DNA from: Oscillospiraceae bacterium
GTDB lineage: Bacteria > Bacillota > Clostridia > Oscillospirales > Oscillospiraceae
Reading direction: 5' to 3'
Assembly: GCA_902798545.1 (NCBI GenBank)
Contig: CADBWQ010000003.1
Location: forward strand, 1,125-65,124
DNA: 64,000 nt
The position numbers and the translations under genes are program-made. Below are positions 37,853 to 45,015 of this stretch, one piece after another. Under the pieces are notes generated by a model. It ran no database searches and was not told the DNA's origin. It saw only the letters and a list, made by a program, of their open reading frames with translations. Numbering within the stretch: the first letter of the stretch is position 1; each line of letters opens with the position of its first letter.

Positions 37853-37885
37853 CACCCGCTGCCATTCATCCAATGGCAGCGGGTG
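37853..37885 (+). terminator. Terminator of beta-galactosidase gene
   Basis: A 14-bp stem CACCCGCTGCCATT (37853-37866) / AATGGCAGCGGGTG (37872-37885) with a five-base loop, followed by CTTGTTCATTTT. The T-run is interrupted, so efficiency may be moderate. Confidence 0.72.
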
Positions 37886-37939
37886 CTTGTTCATTTTGCC
37901 CGACGGATTCGTTTTTTCCAACCATGAAAAGATGTACGA

Positions 37940-37968
37940 TTGACAGATTGTATAAATCGGAGTATACT
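37940..37968 (+). promoter_or_regulatory. Promoter of the second ABC importer operon
   Basis: TTGACA (37940-37945), a 17-base spacer and TATACT (37963-37968), about 85 bases upstream of the binding-protein ATG. It makes this importer a separate unit from the beta-galactosidase gene. Confidence 0.85.
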
Positions 37969-38052
37969 TTTAAATTGTTAAGTGTTTGTTACTGTATTCT
38001 CCGGCTTCGGTCTCCGAAGCCGCTGAAAATAAGAACGTATGGAGGAAACAAC

Positions 38053-39270
38053 ATGAAAAAAGCACTATCCATTCTGCTGGCACTTGCACTGTGCCTGAGT
38101 CTGGGCGTGACGGCTTTCGCAGCGGACGATGCGGACTATTCCGGCTATACCATCCGGATTTACTCCAACTCCAACTCCACCGAGCGCACCACCTGGCTCA
38201 TTCAGGAGGCGAAGGAAGCCGGCTTCACCATCAGCATCGACGACAACAGTGTCATCTCCGGTGACACCGCTGCTGTTCAGGCTGCCAACGAGAAAAAGGA
38301 CGGCGACCTGATCTTCGGTCTGAACGAGACCCGCTGGGGCCAGCTTATCAACGGTGAGTATGAAAACCTCAAGATCGCCGACTGGACCCCGTCCTGGGCT
38401 GACCAGGTTGGCGAATTCAAGTATGACGGCAAGGCCTACGGAATTGTCATTCAGAACGTTCTGATGCTCTACCGCACCGACGAGTTCGGCACCAATGGGG
38501 AGGAGCTCCACTTTGATCACTGGGCGGATGTCGTAGACAGCGGCTTCAAGTGGTATCGCCAGAACAAGATCGGTGGCACCACCAACGCCAACATCAACTC
38601 CGCCATGCTCTATCCCTTCACCGATCCCGCTTCCCCGGCCGGCGGCATCTCCATCGACGGCTGGAAAGCCCTTTGGAAGTTCTGCGCTGACGGCGTTTCC
38701 GGCGGCGACGACTACAAGTACGGTTTCGACCCGCTGAACAAGGGCGACGTTGCAGTCTCCGAGTTCTACTCCTCTGCCCTGTACGGTAAAATTGACGCTG
38801 CGGCCGATGGCTCTGAACATCCTCTGGTTGGTGCTCTTGAGCCCGAGAACTGGAACCTCGTCGACATCAAGGACGGCACCTACTACATCGCCGAGTACCT
38901 CGGCATCCTCGACAAGGCCGGCCGTACCGAAGAACAGACTGAGGCTGTCAAGGCTTTCTGTGAGTGGTTCGGTTCCGCTGAGGTCCAGGCTGACTGGGCC
39001 GAAGAGTTCGACAGCTTCCCCTGCAACCAGGAGGCCGCAGAGCTGGTTTATGGTGATGACATTCCCGCCATCTACCTCATCCCGAACTTTGCCCTCAACC
39101 CGGTTGAAGGTGCAGACATGAACTATGCCGAGTATGTTGCTGCTCACAGTGCGGAGTGGACCAACATCATGACCAACCTCGGCTTCTACTGGGCCGATGC
39201 GTCAGACGCCAAGCCCGAACCGGACTGGGACAGCCTGGATTGGGCGACCCTGACCCAGAAGGCGGAGTAA
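38053..39270 (+). CDS. ABC importer solute-binding protein (iron/polyamine/thiamine-type)
   Basis: A secreted binding protein of 405 residues, signal peptide MKKALSILLALALCLSLGV with likely cleavage after TAFA. It again lacks a lipobox cysteine. The mature part has the type II binding-protein pattern (YTIRIYSNSNSTERTTWLIQ; LIFGLNETRWGQLINGEYE; YGIVIQNVLMLYRTDEF; PFTDPASPAGG; EWFGSAEVQADW). This fits the ferric/thiamine/2-aminoethylphosphonate group (SBP_bac_6-like). GGAGGAAACAAC precedes the ATG. It is the first gene of a three-gene importer with a PotA-like ATPase and a double-length permease. Substrate unknown; a metal, polyamine or phosphonate are the family options. Confidence 0.85.
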   Translation: MKKALSILLALALCLSLGVTAFAADDADYSGYTIRIYSNSNSTERTTWLIQEAKEAGFTISIDDNSVISGDTAAVQAANEKKDGDLIFGLNETRWGQLINGEYENLKIADWTPSWADQVGEFKYDGKAYGIVIQNVLMLYRTDEFGTNGEELHFDHWADVVDSGFKWYRQNKIGGTTNANINSAMLYPFTDPASPAGGISIDGWKALWKFCADGVSGGDDYKYGFDPLNKGDVAVSEFYSSALYGKIDAAADGSEHPLVGALEPENWNLVDIKDGTYYIAEYLGILDKAGRTEEQTEAVKAFCEWFGSAEVQADWAEEFDSFPCNQEAAELVYGDDIPAIYLIPNFALNPVEGADMNYAEYVAAHSAEWTNIMTNLGFYWADASDAKPEPDWDSLDWATLTQKAE

Positions 39271-39288
39271 TTTCCCTTCTCCTTTAAA

Positions 39289-39336
39289 ACAATGGCGAGT
39301 TGGAGAGTCCAACTCGCCATTGTACTACAGTTTTTT
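39289..39336 (+). terminator. Intercistronic hairpin after the binding-protein gene
   Basis: A perfect 15-bp stem ACAATGGCGAGTTGG (39289-39303) / CCAACTCGCCATTGT (39309-39323) with a five-base loop, then ACTACAGTTTTTT. It probably stops or stabilises most transcripts after the binding protein so that it is made in excess over the membrane parts. Confidence 0.78.
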
Positions 39337-39375
39337 CCATTGTGTGACTCCATACTCACAGGAGGATAAGCCCCT

Positions 39376-40413
39376 ATGATCAAGCTCAACGATATCGTCG
39401 TCAAGTTCGGCGATTTTACGGCACTGCATAACATCAATGTTCACGTCAAAGAGGGTGAATTTTTTACCTTTCTCGGCCCCTCCGGCTGCGGTAAGACCAC
39501 CACACTGCGTACCATCACAGGCTTCATCGAGCCTGTCTCCGGCACGGTCGTCGTCAAAGACCACGACATCACCCATGTCCCCATCGAGGAGCGCAACATC
39601 GGCATCGTTTTCCAGAGCTATGCCCTGTTCCCCACGATGACGGTCTATGACAACATCGCCTTCGGACTCAAAATCAAAAAACTCAAGAAGCCAGAAATTG
39701 ACAGGAAGGTCCGCGAAATTGCGAAGAAAGTCGATCTCTCGGACGAACAGCTCATGAAAGCTGTCTCGCAGCTATCCGGCGGTCAGCAGCAGCGTGTCGC
39801 AATCGCACGTGCGCTGGTTACAGAACCTGCCATCATCTGCATGGATGAGCCGCTCTCCAACCTCGATGCCAAACTCCGTGTTCAGCTCCGCAACGAGCTC
39901 AAGCAGATGCAGAAGGACTTCGGCATCACCACCATCTATGTCACCCACGACCAGGAAGAGGCCCTGACGCTCTCTGACCGGATCGCCGTTTTCAACAAGG
40001 GCTATATTGAGCAGATCGGCACACCGAACGAGGTCTATAACTTCTCAAAGACAGAGTTTGTCTGCAACTTCATCGGCGACATCAACCGACTCTCTGATGA
40101 AGTCGTGCAGAAGATGGTTGACGCCGGTGCTTCCCTGAAAACCGTCGATCACAACTACATCCGCCTCGAACGCATGCATGTCAATGTCGATCCTGTGCCC
40201 GGTCAGCTTGCGCTGGAAGGCACGGTTACCAGCCGGGAGTACTACGGGCTCTATATCAAGTATTATATCGATCTTGGCAGCCAGACCGTCAAGGTCATTG
40301 AGAAGAACGACGGCGTGCGGATCTATGAGGTTGGGCAGCAGGTCAAGGTCATCATTGATCCCCGTGATGTGATGGCCTATCCGCCTGAAGCAGAAGCGGG
40401 GGCAGAATCATGA
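39376..40413 (+). CDS. ABC importer ATPase (PotA/FbpC type)
   Basis: A 345-residue ATP-binding protein. Walker A GPSGCGKTTTLRTITGF, Q-loop VFQSYALFPTMTV, signature QLSGGQQQRVAIARAL, Walker B IICMDEPLSNLDAKLR, switch histidine YVTHDQEEALTLSD, and a C-terminal TOBE-like region. PotA/FbpC-type ATPases of this length energise polyamine, iron or thiamine importers. RBS CAGGAGGATAAGCCCCT is good, and the 3' end overlaps the permease gene by 4 bases (ATGA), so both are coupled. It would drive the fused permease with the binding protein encoded upstream. Confidence 0.93.
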   Translation: MIKLNDIVVKFGDFTALHNINVHVKEGEFFTFLGPSGCGKTTTLRTITGFIEPVSGTVVVKDHDITHVPIEERNIGIVFQSYALFPTMTVYDNIAFGLKIKKLKKPEIDRKVREIAKKVDLSDEQLMKAVSQLSGGQQQRVAIARALVTEPAIICMDEPLSNLDAKLRVQLRNELKQMQKDFGITTIYVTHDQEEALTLSDRIAVFNKGYIEQIGTPNEVYNFSKTEFVCNFIGDINRLSDEVVQKMVDAGASLKTVDHNYIRLERMHVNVDPVPGQLALEGTVTSREYYGLYIKYYIDLGSQTVKVIEKNDGVRIYEVGQQVKVIIDPRDVMAYPPEAEAGAES

Positions 40414-42314
40414 ACCGGACTCTGGATCGAAAGCTTCACCCGGAAACGCTGCTGCGCATTGTCGGTGTTGCGTTCTTTGCGTACCTGTTCTTCGGTTTCA
40501 TGCTGCTCCCCTGTCTCAACACTCTGACCAGCATTTTCAACACCAAAAACGCAGCCGGAGAACGGGATCCCTTCGCGGTCATCCGCTTCTTCCTCGCCGG
40601 CAGCATGGGGAAGTACGTCTGGAACTCTCTGAAACTCGCCATTCTTCTGGTCATCACGGTCAATGTTGTCGGAGTATCCATCGTGCTGCTGACAGAGTAT
40701 TTTGACATCAAGGGCGCCAAGATCCTGCGCATGGGCTATATGACCACAATGATCTACTCCGGCGTCGCCCTCGTCACCGGTTATATGTTTCTCTATGCCA
40801 GCGACGGTATTCTCACCACGGCGCTCAAGAACGCTTTTCCCGGTGTCAATCCGACGTGGTTCTCGGGCTTTAACGCGGTTCTCTTCACGATGACATTTGC
40901 CTGCACCTCAAACCACATGCTGTTTCTGCGAAATGCCATCCGCGGCATTGACTACAACACCGTGGAAGCCGCCCGCAATATGGGTGCCCGGCCCTTCAAG
41001 GTGCTCTGGAAGGTTGTTTTCCCCACCCTGATCCCCACGATGTTCTCGCTCACGGTCATGACTTTCATCACCGGGCTCTGTGCCATGTCCGCGCCGACTC
41101 TTCTGGGTTACGACTCAATCAACCCAGAGATCGTCCGACTGGCCGGTTCCTCTTCCGCTGACGAGGCCTTCCCCCAGGCGCGCGCCGCCCTGCTCAGCAT
41201 CATCCTCGCCATGTTCACCATCATTCTGCTCACGGTATTGTCCTCCTATGAGCGCAAGGGGCACTACCTTTCTGTCTCCAAGACCAAGGCCAAACTCCAG
41301 AAGCAGAAGATCACCAACCCCGTCTGGAATGTTCTGGCGCATATCTACGCCTATGTTCTGTTCATCATCTACATGACCCCGGTCGTGATGATCATCATCT
41401 TCTCCTTCCAGACCTACAGCGCCATCCGCCTGAAGAAGCTGGATCTGACCCACTGGACCCTGATCAACTATTTTGGCCAGCAGGATTACGAATACCTCAC
41501 CAGCCGCGGGAAGTACAAGACCCGCGTGGGCTCCATCTCTGGCGTCTTCTCCAATGACGCCACCCTCGGCGGCATCCGGCTCAGCTTCATTCTTTCTGCC
41601 CTGGCTGCCGCGCTTGCCTGTGTGATCGTGGTTGTCGCCTGTAACTACATCTTCAAGAAACGGAACAAAAAGAGCGGGGTAGTTCTGGAATATGCGCTGC
41701 TCTTCCCCTGGCTGCTCCCGACGATTCTGATCTGCTACTCCTACCGCACCTACTTTAACAGTGACTCCGTCTGGTATGTGGGAAATCAGAATCTCTACTA
41801 TGCGCAGAATGTCCGTCTCCTCATCGTTATGGCTTATACTGTAACGAAGCTGCCCTTCTCCCTGCGCATGATCAAAGCCTCATTCTATTCCATCGACGAG
41901 GAGCTGGAAGATGCGGCCAAGAACCTCGGTGCCGGTGGGCTCCGCACCTTCCTGAAGGTAAAACTCCCGATCATCCTGCCGAGCGTCCTTGCGGTTTTCG
42001 CACTGAACTTCAACGCCCTGTTCACTGAGTACGACATGTCCGCCACCTTTGCCAGCACCTACGGCACCAGCTACGCCATGGTCATCCAGGCCATGTGTGC
42101 CGAGGAAGGCCTCTACGGCTACAACGTCAACGCTTCCGGCCGCCGCTGTGCATCCACGGTGTTCATCATGATCGTCTCCGGTGTGATCCTCTATCTTGTC
42201 TATGGCGTCGGCGCCAGGGATTTGGGTGAACGCCTTGAGGCCCGCGATCGCCGCCGCAAACGCCGTGAAAAGATCGCTGCCTTCCTTGGAAAGGGCAAGA
42301 CAGGATCCGCCTGA
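40410..42314 (+). CDS. ABC importer permease, double-length (FbpB type)
   Basis: A 634-residue membrane protein with two BPD-transport domains in one chain. First EAA loop: VEAARNMGARPFKVLWKVVF near residue 190; second: LEDAAKNLGAGGLRTFLKV near residue 508. Each domain has several membrane spans, with a long hydrophilic linker from about residue 275 to 320 (SSYERKGHYLSVSKTKAKLQ). The two-domain chain is the FbpB/ThiP/PhnV-like form used with the ferric/thiamine class of binding proteins, in line with the binding protein here. Followed by a strong terminator. Substrate not known. Confidence 0.9.
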   Translation: MNRTLDRKLHPETLLRIVGVAFFAYLFFGFMLLPCLNTLTSIFNTKNAAGERDPFAVIRFFLAGSMGKYVWNSLKLAILLVITVNVVGVSIVLLTEYFDIKGAKILRMGYMTTMIYSGVALVTGYMFLYASDGILTTALKNAFPGVNPTWFSGFNAVLFTMTFACTSNHMLFLRNAIRGIDYNTVEAARNMGARPFKVLWKVVFPTLIPTMFSLTVMTFITGLCAMSAPTLLGYDSINPEIVRLAGSSSADEAFPQARAALLSIILAMFTIILLTVLSSYERKGHYLSVSKTKAKLQKQKITNPVWNVLAHIYAYVLFIIYMTPVVMIIIFSFQTYSAIRLKKLDLTHWTLINYFGQQDYEYLTSRGKYKTRVGSISGVFSNDATLGGIRLSFILSALAAALACVIVVVACNYIFKKRNKKSGVVLEYALLFPWLLPTILICYSYRTYFNSDSVWYVGNQNLYYAQNVRLLIVMAYTVTKLPFSLRMIKASFYSIDEELEDAAKNLGAGGLRTFLKVKLPIILPSVLAVFALNFNALFTEYDMSATFASTYGTSYAMVIQAMCAEEGLYGYNVNASGRRCASTVFIMIVSGVILYLVYGVGARDLGERLEARDRRRKRREKIAAFLGKGKTGSA

Positions 42315-42349
42315 TCCAGGGTGCATCATCCTTATATTTAACATGCCAC

Positions 42350-42400
42350 AGCGGCAGAGTGCCGGAAGGACAAGCCTCCGGTACTCTGCCGCTTTTCTTC
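42350..42400 (+). terminator. Terminator of the second ABC importer operon
   Basis: The stem AGCGGCAGAGT(G)CCGGA / TCCGG(T)ACTCTGCCGC with a central loop is followed by TTTTCTTC. Convergent with the minus-strand genes that end at 42421. Confidence 0.85.
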
Positions 42401-42420
42401 TGTTCTGTCTTTCTCTGTCC

Positions 42421-42693
42421 TTACAGGACATCTCTCCAGGTTGCCGGTTTGAATTGGTCTTTCAGCGGAAGAAGCCTCTGATCCACATCCACACCGAGCA
42501 CAGAGTTAAAGTTGTTGGTGGCCTGCATCTGTGCGCCAAAACCCACAATGATGATAATCTGCTCATCCGTGTAGTATTTTCTCAGCCCGTTCAGGAGTTC
42601 ATCCGAAACCTTGGTGGGATCCTTTACGATCTGTTGGCCCAGTTCCTGAAGAAGTTCTTCATTTTCGGTCGTTTCAAGGACAGGCCACGTATT
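42421..42693 (-). pseudogene. Carboxymuconolactone-decarboxylase/AhpD-like protein, C-terminal fragment
   Basis: On the minus strand about 90 codons stay open up to a TGA at 42694-42696. The sequence includes YTDEQIIIIVGFGAQMQATN and NFNSVLGVDVDQRLLP near its stop, which looks like the C-terminal helices of CMD/AhpD-family proteins (usually 120-200 residues). It has no start codon with RBS and lacks the catalytic CxxC part. Probably a 5'-deleted gene downstream of the VOC gene; a translational link to it is not visible. Confidence 0.55.
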
Positions 42694-42733
42694 TCAACGT
42701 TCCCGTCCTCTGAATGCCATTTCTGTATTACTA

Positions 42734-43099
42734 TCAGTCTCTCGTTGGAAGAATCTCAAGCCAGTATCCGTCCGGGTCCATGATGAAGTAGATACCCATC
42801 TTGGGATTCTCCATGCAGATGCAGCCCATCTCCTCGTGCTTCTTATGTGCTGCCTCAAAGTCATCCACACGGAAGGCAAGGTGGAATTCTTCCTCCCCGA
42901 TGTCGTACTTTTCCGGATGATCCTTCAGCCAGGTCAGCTCCAGCTCAAACTCCGACTCATCATTGCCCATAAAGACAATGATATAATCATCGCCGGTCTT
43001 CCGTCTGCGCTCTTTCAGGCCGAGAGCCTCTTCATAGAAACGCATCGCCCTGTCCAGATCTGCAACATTGTAGTTTTCATGGATCATTTTGAATTTCAT
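42734..43099 (-). CDS. VOC/glyoxalase-family protein
   Basis: A 121-residue single-domain VOC protein. MKFKMIHENYNVADLDRAMR, FYEEALGLKE and a late FIMDPDGYWLEIL, with the metal-ligand pattern H8, E50-54 and E115-like positions, resemble lactoylglutathione lyase and related dioxygenase/resistance proteins. Its ATG overlaps the upstream gene's stop (4 bases), so it is coupled with the C39-like protein. The substrate cannot be told; glyoxalase I is the usual automatic name. Confidence 0.85.
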   Translation of the reverse strand: MKFKMIHENYNVADLDRAMRFYEEALGLKERRRKTGDDYIIVFMGNDESEFELELTWLKDHPEKYDIGEEEFHLAFRVDDFEAAHKKHEEMGCICMENPKMGIYFIMDPDGYWLEILPTRD

Positions 43100-43638
43100 G
43101 GTTCCTCTGTCCTTTCCTGTGTGTATTCCTTCACGGTCAAGGCGATCACCGTTCCCCGGAGCAGATGCTCTTCGGCAAATGCGTCCATGCTGATCACAGT
43201 GTCCTCCATTCCGTCAGTGACATTGAAAAAGCGGAAGTTTCCGTCCGGTTGCCGAACAAAGCTCACAAAATGAGGCTCCCGCCCTTCGTTATAGCGAAAG
43301 ATCCCGACTTTGCTCTTCCGGGCTGCCTCGACAGCTTCTTCCCGCCCTGCGGTTTCTTCATAGTCCGGGACATACCGTCCGAGGTACTCCCGCATGACGC
43401 GCATCAGTGTGGGACCGGGGATACGCAGGGTGTGCATGTGGTCCATCTCCTGTCGGACGGACTCCCAGTCCGTTTTCTGGCCCAGTGCATGACGCATATT
43501 ATATGCCGCAATCCATCCGCAGCCGTTGATGTCCGCGCGCATGGTACGGTAGCGGACAGAAGAAAAACAATCCTGATCCGTGATATATCCATCCTCGGAG
43601 ATTCCCTGCTCGGGCGTCAGATTCCGTATGTCTGTCAT
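43096..43638 (-). CDS. Putative papain/C39-like cysteine peptidase-fold protein
   Basis: A 180-residue protein I do not assign to a named family. The arrangement suggests a papain-like fold: INGCGWIAAYNMRHALGQ (C40 at the start of a helix), REPHFVSFVRQPDG (H123 on a strand), FRFFNVTDG (N139). This C-H-N order is that of C39/C70-type peptidases, and no signal peptide or membrane segment is visible, so it would act in the cytoplasm or be exported by another means. It lies between the lysozyme-like gene (4-base overlap) and the VOC gene (4-base overlap). Peptidase, transglutaminase or a dead fold are all possible. Confidence 0.55.
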   Translation of the reverse strand: MTDIRNLTPEQGISEDGYITDQDCFSSVRYRTMRADINGCGWIAAYNMRHALGQKTDWESVRQEMDHMHTLRIPGPTLMRVMREYLGRYVPDYEETAGREEAVEAARKSKVGIFRYNEGREPHFVSFVRQPDGNFRFFNVTDGMEDTVISMDAFAEEHLLRGTVIALTVKEYTQERTEEP

Positions 43639-44261
43639 AGTTGCTTTGCTGTCTGCTCCTGATAATACTGATAATACTGATATGCTTTCTCCGCATATGC
43701 GTTGATTTGCGGAACTGTTCCGTTATAACGGGTGAAAGTCTGTTTGATTTCTTCCGGTGAAAAGTCCGGCGCAGCCTGCCGTCCAGTGCGCTCTTCAGCG
43801 CAGGATCGCAGCGTCAGCGCGCACATCTCAATGTTGAAGTGTCTGTCCTTATTCAGGCGCTTCCAGATCATCCAGCGGTCGTCCGGGCTGTTCCGGATCA
43901 GCCGGTGTCCCGGGTTCAGTCCGAAGTCCTCGTATCTCGCTATCCGTCGATCGGTGGCATAGTTCAGTGAGTCGATCGCACAGAAAGCATAGATCTGCCC
44001 CCATCCCGTGGAGCTGTCACTCTTTCCAAGGATTTGACCTTTCGTTCCGGGCAGCCGCCCATACAGGCGATACCGGAAGTAATAGAACCGCACTGCCAGA
44101 TCAGCCAGCAGGTCCATGGCATTCAGTTCTGTCATCTCCTTCAGCAAAATGCCGCGGATCCACGATGCCGGAACGCCGTACTTCTTCGCCGTTGCCTGAA
44201 TGAAAGACGCTTCACATTCGATTGCACGCCTGGCTGCCCTGTGGGAATAGAGGCGAAGCAT
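43635..44261 (-). CDS. Lysozyme-like domain protein, unassigned
   Basis: A 208-residue protein of uncertain family. It has features of a lysozyme/transglycosylase-like fold: CEASFIQATAKKYGVPASWI, RGILLKEMTELNAMD (E42 in the place of a catalytic Glu), SDSSTGWGQIYAF (STGxGQI as in transglycosylases), and repeated NPGHRLI/YNGTVPQINAYAEKAY near the end (RYNG..., as in SLT proteins). No signal peptide is seen, which is odd for a wall hydrolase. It starts 6 bases after the HAD gene and is translationally coupled to the C39-like protein. Role unknown. Confidence 0.5.
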   Translation of the reverse strand: MLRLYSHRAARRAIECEASFIQATAKKYGVPASWIRGILLKEMTELNAMDLLADLAVRFYYFRYRLYGRLPGTKGQILGKSDSSTGWGQIYAFCAIDSLNYATDRRIARYEDFGLNPGHRLIRNSPDDRWMIWKRLNKDRHFNIEMCALTLRSCAEERTGRQAAPDFSPEEIKQTFTRYNGTVPQINAYAEKAYQYYQYYQEQTAKQL

Positions 44262-44267
44262 GGTGTG

Positions 44268-44885
44268 TTATTCCTTCACCGGGATTCCCGCTGCGCGCAT
44301 TGCCTTTCTCAGGCGGGTCATGTCTCCGAGATATACCGCTCCCGGCATGCCGACAGCATATGCCCCGTCGATATTCAGCGGGCTGTCATCAATGAAGAAG
44401 CACTCCTCTGCTTTCAGCTCAAAGGTGTCAAAGAGGCATTCATAGATCTCATGCTGCGGCTTCAGGAGGGCAACATCGGCGGAGACAATTTTTCCTTCAA
44501 AGTACTCGGCACCAGGGATCCGGTCAAAATACTCATGCAGCGTGGAGGTTGCATTGGAGCAGAGATAGACGCCATATCCCAGTTCTCTCACCTCCCGGGC
44601 CAGCTCTGCCATGCCCGGAACCGGATCCAGCGGCGGCTTCCACCAATCGAAAACGCACTGCCTGGCCGCTTCATGAAGCCGCTCCGGCAGGCGGTGACAG
44701 ATACGCTCATAGCCATCCTGTTGTGTCATAATGCCGTGATCCATGCTGACCCACTCCATCTCCGAGAAAACCTCTCTGAGCAGCAGCTCCGCGTCCTCTG
44801 CATTCACGCCAAGACGCGCGACGATCTTTTTGGGGCTCCACTGGATCAGGACATTTCCCATATCGAAAATAATGTTTTTAATCAT
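44268..44885 (-). CDS. HAD-superfamily hydrolase
   Basis: A 205-residue HAD-IA phosphatase-like protein. Motif I IIFDMGNVLIQW (Asp8 nucleophile; the DxD second residue is Gly-Asn, as in the YihX/alpha-D-glucose-1-phosphatase-like subgroup), motif II VYLCSNATS, and motif III/IV ECFFIDDSPLNIDGAYAVGM. A small helical cap lies between. It may dephosphorylate a sugar phosphate. It is the first gene of the small minus-strand operon; the short gap 44886-45015 upstream presumably holds the promoter, but I see no convincing boxes. Confidence 0.85.
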   Translation of the reverse strand: MIKNIIFDMGNVLIQWSPKKIVARLGVNAEDAELLLREVFSEMEWVSMDHGIMTQQDGYERICHRLPERLHEAARQCVFDWWKPPLDPVPGMAELAREVRELGYGVYLCSNATSTLHEYFDRIPGAEYFEGKIVSADVALLKPQHEIYECLFDTFELKAEECFFIDDSPLNIDGAYAVGMPGAVYLGDMTRLRKAMRAAGIPVKE

Positions 44886-45015
44886 AGAATGCTCCGTATT
44901 CCCATCATACTGTCACCTTCTCCGTATCATACGAAAGAAGTGCGCTCCAGTATATCACAAGTCTTTTTTGATGTACCAAACGACCGGCTCCACGGATCGG
45001 AACCGGCCGTCAGGT

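Noticed and set aside
34736..42314. One operon of beta-galactosidase with the following ABC importer
   Set aside because: A terminator at 37853-37885 and a consensus promoter at 37940-37968 separate them, and the importer is of the metal/polyamine/thiamine type rather than the sugar type.
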